Shown: one piece after another, positions 47,505 through 54,519 of the stretch
Numbering within the stretch: position 1 is the stretch's first letter
How the letters are laid out: every line of letters starts with the position of its first letter
Program-made: the position numbers and the translations under genes
Source of the DNA: Ettlia oleoabundans
Lineage: Eukaryota; Chlorophyta; Chlorophyceae; Chlamydomonadales
DNA: 54,519 bases
Reading direction: 5' to 3'
Assembly: GCA_019693395.1 (NCBI GenBank)
Contig: JAAMXP010000908.1
Location: 1-54,519 of the forward strand
Notes under the pieces: model-generated
Database searches by the model: none
Seen by the model: only the letters and a program-made list of their open reading frames with translations
Told to the model about the DNA's origin: nothing

Positions 47505-47748
47505 TTAATGAAGAAGCATCAGATTTGTGTTGTGCCCAAGGCCTGCTAGCACGAGACACAGCGTCCAGCCAACGTTGCTGTCGTGTAGTGAGCCCAGCTG
47601 TATGTGGGGGCACCGCCTGCCCAGGTGCCACATGACGTGTGCCATTGCCCTGTTCAAGACATGGAACTCGACATCCTCTATCACCTCCAGCACAAGGCGC
47701 AGCTTTGACAAGGCAGCCAGAGCTTCCAGCAGCTGATGGGCGGCTCAA
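47505..47748 (-). other. Out-of-frame continuation of the F-box/LRR gene
   Basis: In the frame next to that of exon 5, coding-like sequence runs from about 47748 to a stop at 47505. It reads AAHQLLEALAALSKLRLVLE and then HVMWHLGRRCPHIQL, which looks like the end of an LRR protein. Joining it to exon 5 would need the removal of one base between about 47740 and 47750. The cause could be a real frameshift, a base-calling error, or a short intron that I could not place. Confidence 0.5.
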
Positions 47749-49494
47749 ATACTGGCAGATCCCATGTGATGCTGAAAGCCTTTAGCAGGCGGCTCAGGAT
47801 GGCTGCGCAGCATAGCGCCTCAGCACCGTACAGCGCGGCATTCCAATCAGTCACAAGTACCCACAGGTTTGACCAAACAGGTGCCGCCGCAGGGAGGGTT
47901 GCCAGGTTGTTGTCCTCCAAATGGAGGACCTGAATGCAAAGCAGTATGATTGATCAACATTGTGTATTGTGTGGCGCATGCAGCAAGAAAGTGCTGGCAG
48001 GCTCCTACCCACCTGCAGCTGCGACAGCATGCACAGAGCCGGTGGCAGCTCATGCAGTCCATTGCCGCTGACTGACAGAAAACGGAGGCGGCTCAATGAT
48101 TGCAGCGCCTCCCAGCCAGCTGGTTCGCTGCTACCACCGTCCATCACGCCGTGCAAATAGCAGATGCGCAGGTTGGTGAGGGCATACAGCACTGCCGACA
48201 ACTGGCGCAGCCCACACTCGCTGCAGGTCACAAGAAAACATGTGTCAGCTACAGGGACGACTCGATTCATATGCGCTAGCTTTCCAGGAACTAAGCAGCG
48301 AGTGCACAATGATCACTGCCAGAGGAACATGCAGCGATGGATGGGAACCCATATCATGTTCTGCCATCCCCTGCTGCTGTTGGGCTCCTTGATGCTTGCG
48401 TGTCCACCTGAGGTTAAGCTCCTGTAGATTGGCCGAAAGCTGCGTCAGTGCTGTTAAGCAATGGACACGCCAGGATGCATGATGGTCGAGCACAAGGCTG
48501 CATTGGCAAGCATGTGAGCGGGGCAGGAGGCACAACAACAGGTTGAAGCTGTGTAGCAGCTTGCGCAAAGACAGACAGGCCTCTAGCATGTACAATAAAA
48601 CATGCACAAATCATGTGCTCAAAGGTGGCTGTCGGCTTGTGTGGTGCGATTTACACCCCAAATCGCCGCTCACCTGCGCAGCTTGGGCAAGTGAGAGAGG
48701 AACTGGCTGGGGACAAGTTTGTGCCAGACAAGATGATGCCTGTTGTGGATGCCGGCAGAAAGGCGACCATATACACTGCCGTTGATGATGCCGAAATCTT
48801 CCAAGCGGGGTGGCAGATTGATATTTATGAGCGTCTGCATGACAGTCACGCTTGTGCCGAAGAAAACTAGCTCCTGAAGGGCAGGAACAACGTCTGCACG
48901 GGCTCGGCCAAAGCTTAGCGATATGTTGCTGCTGTAGTGAATATGTATGGTTTCCAGCGGCAGAGGCTCTCCAGCGTGGGAGTACAGCATGCCGGACAGG
49001 GTGGGCATCTCACAGTGCACGCCCACCAGCCAGGGGGCCACTAGGACAATTAACTCCTTTACTGCCGCCAGTCGCGGTTGCAACCACCTGGAGACAGCAA
49101 AACAAGCATTGGACAACGACTATGTCAGGCTCGCTTGGCGTGGGAGTGCACACCGTGTATTGGGGCACCACAGGGAAAATGTTAGGCCCTTTCCCTGATA
49201 CGGCTGCGGAAGCAGGAGACGGCTGAATGGCTGCCCACCACAGAAGCATGTGCAGCAGTCAAATGTGTACCTGTGAAAGGATGCCAGTTATTTAGTAAAA
49301 CTCTCGGCTTGTCACATCAGATGGCCTTCCACTACACGCCAAAGCTCTGTGCTGGGCCGGACACAAATTTCACGGAAGCGGCAGCACAACAGCGACAGCT
49401 GCAGTCGCTGCTTGAAGGGCAAGCTGCCTGCGACCCGCAGAAGAAGATCATCTGAAAGATCCAGCAGGTTGATCTCTGCATTGGATGGCGGCAT
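47681..49494 (-). CDS. F-box / leucine-rich-repeat protein, 396 aa as read, possibly frameshifted near its end
   Basis: Five exons: 49316-49494, 48674-49087, 48408-48548, 48013-48220, 47681-47929 (1191 nt, in frame). Residues about 8-55 form an F-box (LLDLSDDLLLRVAGSL; CCRFREIC; ELWRVV). The rest holds LRR segments, clearest where exons 3-5 join (LNL/SECGLRQLSAVLYALTNLR; FLSVSGNGLHELPPAL; VLHLEDNNLATLP). F-box LRR proteins usually bring substrates to an SCF ubiquitin ligase. The exon 1 donor (AT/GTGACA) was set by phase and is weak, as is the exon 3 acceptor (CTACACAG). The open frame stops at 47681, but a second frame from about 47740 to 47505 continues as a plausible Leu-rich C-terminus (LLEALAALSKLRLVLEV), so a one-base shift is suspected. 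Confidence 0.75.
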
Positions 49495-49808
49495 GGCGGG
49501 CGCTGAGGAGAGCCCTGTAGTGGCAATGGACGGACGGGCCACCTTGAGGGTTGTGGCGGCACTGGCAGCATAGCGGCGGCAGAGCCACACAGTGTTACTG
49601 CTGAACCTGGCGACTGAACATTCTCTCTGATGGATTACGCACCCTATTATTGAAGACTACCGGTATCGCGTTCAAGCCCGTGGTCACGGGTTCCTTCAAG
49701 CGCAGTGCTTGTTTTACAGAAGTGAGGCCCGGTGCTGACCATTTCTGATGGACGCAACAGGGTTGCATAAGAGTTGCAGGTGACCAACTGAGAGTCTCAG
49801 GAAACCCT
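49495..49808. promoter_or_regulatory. Divergent upstream region, F-box/LRR and AASDH-type genes
   Basis: A gap of 314 bp separates the two ATGs. An in-frame GTG extends the F-box frame to 49590 but there is no upstream ATG. No definite promoter motif is seen. Confidence 0.4.
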
Positions 49809-52800
49809 ATGTGGACCTATGTGACGTGGCGCCAGCAGTTGAGTCTTCTTCTTTTCTTGAACAAGTTGTTTCAAACTTCGAACACTAACATGAACCTGTG
49901 GAAGCAGCTGCGGGATGGCCTCGGTCTGTCGCAGCGTTGTGTGCTCGAGGCTGATGTCGGGGCGGCGTCGTGGAGTGGGCCCCAGCTGCTTGCTATGGTA
50001 AAACCAGTCGTTATTACTGCATGTTTGACCCACATTGATGATGCACATAGGTGAGTGTCGCACGAAGGTGTGCCGCCACCCCTTCCTAACCCACCCGTCC
50101 ACTTCTGACTGCGTGTGTAGGTCCACGCAACAGCAGGCCTGCTGCAGAACGGCACGGTTGCTGCCTCCACCTATCCGTCACTCTGTGCCATCTTCCTCAG
50201 CAACTCGGCGGCATACCTAGTAGCTGTGCTGGCAGCTTTGCGGCAAGGGTGAGTGCTGGCATGCACAACTCTTCCACTACCAGTCTCATTGGCATCTTGC
50301 ATTATAACCATTACCCTATATTAGTTGCGCTCATCTGCTGCCCCTGCAGCCTGGCATTCATGCCATTAGACCCCAGCTGGCCGCCTTGTCGCCTGCAGCA
50401 AGTCTGCAGTGAGGCGCAGCCCATTGTGATACTCTGGTCTGCTCCTGAGGCCTCTTGCGGCGGCCATGGACCACCACCAGTCTCTGGCTTTCCTCTCTTG
50501 GAAATACCACCACTGGCAGATTTGCTTCAGCATAATGTTCCAATCTTGCAGCAGCAGCCTCCTGGTCGACCGCACAGCCGCCCAACGGCGCAGCAGTTAC
50601 TGCCTTTACGGGGTTGCCAGCAAAGTGCAGAGCCATCCAAGCAGCGGTGCTGCTATGTTCTCTGCACATCAGGCTCAACTGGCCACCCACTGGGCGTGTT
50701 GGGCACAGAGGCTGGCGTCTCAAACCGCTGTCGTTGGATGCAGGAAGCCTGCCCCTTTCAGGTGGGGAACAGTTAGCTGGGTGCGGCCCCCTGCTTGCAT
50801 CTTCCCAGTGTGTGGTGCTGCAGCACCCTCAGCCCTCCTGCAACCCGTGCCTACTCTTTTGCCCATTTTCCCGACTTAACGAGATTAAATATGCCTCCTG
50901 CATTGGTCTTTTGCGCAGGCAGGTGATCGGGTGGCTTTCAAGACCTCCCCCTGCTTCGTTGACAGCATTTGGGAGCTGTTTGGGCCGCTGCTGGCGGGTG
51001 CCACACTGGTGGCTGTGCCGCAGCGCGTCACACGGGATCCAGCGCAGGCAAGTGCCAAATAACAAGCATACAGGCATGCCTTCCTTACAAACTAGTCTCA
51101 CGCGCTCATTGTTGTCATATTAGCAACCGTGTTGCTAGAAACGGCCGTCATCTCCTTTCACCTGAGCAACTGTCCTCCTCTTTGCAACCCTGCAGCTTCT
51201 GCACAGCCTTGCGGAGCACTGTATTACACACCTTGTTGCCGTGCCAACGCTCTGGCGAGCAATTGTGTCCCGCCTTCGCCAGCAACCCAGCGCTGCGGCC
51301 GCCCTGCAGCTTCGTTTGGCGGTCAGCAGTGGTGAACCGCTGCCGCCGGGGATGCTGGCAGAGCTTCAGCAGCTGCTGCCCCCTACCTGCCGCATTTGGA
51401 ACCTGTATGGCAGCACAGAGGTGGCGGCAGATTGCACAGCCTTTGACTGTTCAAGGTGGCAGTCAAGTATGTCAGAGCTGTGCCAGCAGGAGGAGCACAA
51501 GCAGAGCCAGGGAGCCACTGCCCCGCCCAGCCACAGCAGCCAGCAGCAGGGAGTAGCTGGCGTGCCAGTAGGGCAGCCCATTGGCGGCACCCTGATTGCT
51601 GTGCTTGCGCCAGCTGATGATGAGTGCGATGCTAGCCTGGACAGCAGCACAGACCAGGTGACAGGGGAGGTGCATGCTGCTGGGGGAACAGCAGCTTGCA
51701 ACGTGCAACGGGTGCTTTCAGTAGGCAGCATAGGGCAGGTTGCTGTGGCAGGTGCAGGACTTGCTGCAGGATACCTCAATTCCAGCCCTGCGGCAGCAGC
51801 AGCGGAGCAGCAGCGCTTCATCTCGATGCCAGCAAAGCAGCTGCAGCACGCACAGCAGGCAGGCAAAGCAGTAGTTGCTGCCCCTGACCTGCCTGCCACC
51901 TTTTGGCAGCAGGACAGCGTGCGGCTGTTCCTTACAGGCGATCTGGGCTGGCTGGATTCGGCTGGCTGCGTTTGCCTGCTGGGACGGAGGGACATGCAAG
52001 TAAAGATCAATGGTAGGTGGCCTCAGCTAGCTGCATCCGCTGCTGTGTTTGTCCGGTTCTACTGCGCCTGATGGGCCGGTCAGTGGTGTTGTCCTGGTAT
52101 GTTGCTGCAGCGCAGTTCAAATATGCAAGCGTTGTGATACATTCGCGGCCCTTACTGTGCAGGTGTGCGAGTAGACTTGACTGAGGTTGAGCTAGCGCTA
52201 GCTCGCCACCCTGCTGTGGCGGCAGCTGCAGCCAAGCTGTGGGAGCTTCCTGCGGGCCCCGTGCTTGCAGCGTATATAGAGCTTAAAGCAGATTTGGCCA
52301 CCCACAACGTGTCCGTCAATGGCATGAATGATGGAATCCCTGCCAGTGCTGAGCAGCCCACAAGCAGCCTTGGCAGCTCCTTGCAGCAATGGTGCCAGCA
52401 GCGACTTCCCCCGGCAGCGGTTCCGCAGCACATACAAGTGCTGCCGCGGCTGCCCCGGTCAGCGGCAGGCAAGGTGCAGCGTTCTGCACTGCCCAACCCG
52501 CGGTCAGCGGGGACAACCACGACAGCAGCTACACGTGCAGCCGAGGCCACAAGCACTACGCAGCTCCACAAACGACAGCGCACTGACACAGGTGCCTCGC
52601 CAGCCTCTGCAGAGGCAGGAGCAGCAGCAGCAGCAGCAGCAGCGCCTGAGTCCGTGAGTGAGGTTGTAGTCAGCCGGGTCTTTGCTGCTGCACTGGGGCA
52701 TGCCGACTTCGAGGCCACCACCAACCTTTTTTCCATCGGCGGAAACTCTTTGATGGCGTCACAGATTGCTGGGCAGCTGGCGTGCTGCAGTGTGGAGGAT

Positions 52801-54477
52801 GTGTTCCAGCACCCAACTGTGCGCTCACTGGCGGCATTCCTGAATGCATCGGGAGCAGCAGCAGCAGCGACAGCAACAGCCACCCCAGCAGCGGCAGAGG
52901 CAGAGGCAGGCCGAGGGACAGCTGAAGGCATGGACGGCGCGCTGCCAGCAGGACAGCAGCAGCAACAACATCAACAGCAGCTTGTGACAAGGCCGCTGGA
53001 CTTGCGTGAAGCTGCTGCCAGCTTGCCCCAGCAGCAGGAGAGCGCGGCATCAGGCATGTTGCGGTTTGCATGGCGATACAAAATGCTGCAGTGTGTGGAT
53101 GCTGCGCCCATTGTTGGGTCCGCTGCGTCAGCCATTACAGCAGCAGTGGCCGCCCCAGGGCAGGAAGAGGCGTCTACGGGCTTGCAACAGCAGCAGCAGG
53201 GGCTGCAGGGTGCTCAAAGGGCGGAGCAGGAAACCCCACACAACATACAAGATGCGCAGCAACAGCAGCAGCGTCGTGTCATCTATGCTTGCTCTCACGG
53301 CGGAGACGTCTGCTGCTACGATGCAAGCAGCGGTAAGCTGCTGTGGCAGTCGCTCCTGCCTGACCGAGCAGATGCCGGCGTGACGCTGTGCCGTGAGCCA
53401 ACAATGAGCGGCGGCAGCAGCTATGGAAGAGGCGTTCAGGCAGATGCAGTACAGAAACAGCAGCAGTGGCAGTGTCAGAAGCAGGACCTGCAGCTGGAGC
53501 GCCAGCCAGGCAGGCAGTATGCTGCTGTCGCCACGAATGGAGGCACTCTATACTTTCTCGATGCCAGTAGCGGCAGCATCTCTGGCTACATAGCTATTGA
53601 AGGCAGCGGCGGCATCCGAGCGCCTCCTGGCTGCGATCCTTGGCAAGGCCTGGTGTGGCAGCCCACCCACGGGCGACAGCTGCTGGTGGCAGCAGCACCA
53701 GGCCTTCAGGTGACAAGGGTGCTGCTGCCTGCAGCTGTGACGGCGCCGGTCACCTTTGATTACGAGCAGCGATTGGCGTTTGTCTGCTGTCTAGATGGCA
53801 GCCTGCTGGCGATAATTGTTGAAGATGTCAGTCCCGGGGAACCGCAACCAGAGCAGCTGCGAGTTGCATGGGATTGGCATGGCACGGCGCCGCTCTTTGT
53901 GCCGGCGACCGTGCTTGGCGGCGGCAGTATCATCGTTGCAGCCGTCGATGGAAGCATCACAGCACTGCGCGCAAGCGATGGCAGCCAACTTTGGCGGGCA
54001 AGCGTGAGCGGTGCGCTGTTTGCGCCGCTGCTGCCACTCCAAAATCTGCCACCGTGTGGGCGTGAAGGAGTGGTGCTTGTGGGCACGCAGGCGGGACAGC
54101 TGGCTGCGCTCGAGTTTTGCAGCGGGCGGCAGCTGGTGGCTATCCAGCTGGGAGGGAAGATCACCGGCATGTGCCATCTGGCAGGGCAGCTGCTGGTTGT
54201 CAGTCTGGCAACTGGGGTGATGGCATTAGTGGACCTTGCTCGCTTGCTGGCAGAGAGCAGTAATGCTGGTGCCAGCAGCAATATGAGCCTAGGTGCTCAC
54301 AACAGCGGCGCCCTTCAAGCAGTCCTCGACGCCGTGCAGCTACCAGGCGAAGTGTTTGCACTGCCCGTTGGATACAACGACGATAGCACCAGCGACAGCA
54401 TAGTGGTGGGCTGCCGGGATGACCACCTTTATTGCCTAAGGCTGGCAGCAGCAGATCGGGGAGCTAGGAAGGGGTAA
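49809..54477 (+). CDS. AASDH: AASDH-type acyl-CoA synthetase family protein: adenylation domain, carrier domain and PQQ/WD propeller, 1329 aa
   Basis: Six exons: 49809-49997, 50121-50248, 50350-50761, 50919-51047, 51196-52012, 52163-54477 (3990 nt, in frame). Residues about 28-680 are an ANL adenylation domain: A3 TSGSTG (212-217), A5 NLYGSTE, A7 TGDLGWLD, A8 near GRRDMQVKING, and A10 LPRSAAGK with the catalytic Lys at 662. A carrier domain (about 718-790) has the pantetheine site LFSIGGNS at Ser754. From about 928 to 1325, six or seven PQQ-type blades repeat motifs like ACSHGGDVCCYDASSGKLLW and AAVDGSITALRASDGSQLW. Long Ala/Gln-rich linkers join the parts. This three-part order is that of animal and plant AASDH, whose physiological substrate is still debated. 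A second ATG at 49890 is an alternative start. Intron 4 has a GC donor. Confidence 0.92.
52618..52644 (+). repeat. Coding GCA/GCAGCA repeat (poly-Ala linker)
   Basis: Consecutive GCA codons encode an Ala run between the adenylation and carrier domains of the AASDH-type protein. Further CAG/GCA runs occur at about 52855-52985 and 53180-53275. Confidence 0.75.
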
Positions 54478-54519
54478 CGGAGCCTCACAGTTGGACTCAT
54501 CCGGCTGGGTGGGTGGGTG
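54478..54519. other. Right edge, 3' UTR of the AASDH-type gene
   Basis: This is 42 bp of non-coding sequence that ends in a GGGT repeat. No signal is visible. Confidence 0.4.

Overview
This is nuclear DNA of a green alga, most likely a trebouxiophyte (Chlorella/Coccomyxa-like). The genes are packed with short GT-AG and GC-AG introns whose acceptors usually read CTGCAG, coding sequence is GC-rich with Ala, Gln and Gly runs, candidate 3' ends carry the chlorophyte TGTAA signal, and several products are plastid proteins (ARC6, BASS4-like carrier, ribulose-phosphate epimerase, an ELIP-like protein). The genus cannot be read from the sequence. I rebuilt 16 protein-coding genes by joining exons by hand. 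Apart from the first gene, which runs off the left edge, every model begins with ATG, keeps phase across every junction and ends at a stop.

Layout, left to right: FAD monooxygenase (-, 3' end outside the window); small unknown protein (-); UHRF1/ORTHRUS-type E3 ligase (+, 19 exons); single-AP2-domain factor (-); SCAMP (-); aldo-keto reductase (+); BASS4-like transporter (-); plastid ribulose-phosphate 3-epimerase (+); NOL10 (+); ARF GTPase (-); ARC6 (-); Tudor-like/SRA/SET SUVH-type methyltransferase (+, 21 exons); ELIP-like three-helix protein (-); secreted protein with an arabinogalactan-like tail (+); F-box/LRR protein with a possible frameshift (-); AASDH-type adenylation/carrier/PQQ protein (+). 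No tRNA, rRNA, CRISPR or mobile element was recognised.

Most genes are ordinary housekeeping or plastid genes arranged as divergent pairs that share 0.2-0.8 kb upstream regions, for example the BASS4-like carrier with the epimerase and ARC6 with the methyltransferase. The most interesting theme is epigenetic. Two SRA-domain genes lie about 25 kb apart: a UHRF1-like ligase that lacks the usual PHD and Tudor readers but has gained a CUE-like ubiquitin-binding segment, and a SUVH-type methyltransferase that carries a Tudor-like domain and an N-terminal PIP-box-like motif. Together they suggest a rearranged algal system for maintaining DNA and H3K9 methylation. A second general observation is the high share of GC-AG introns, 9 of about 110.
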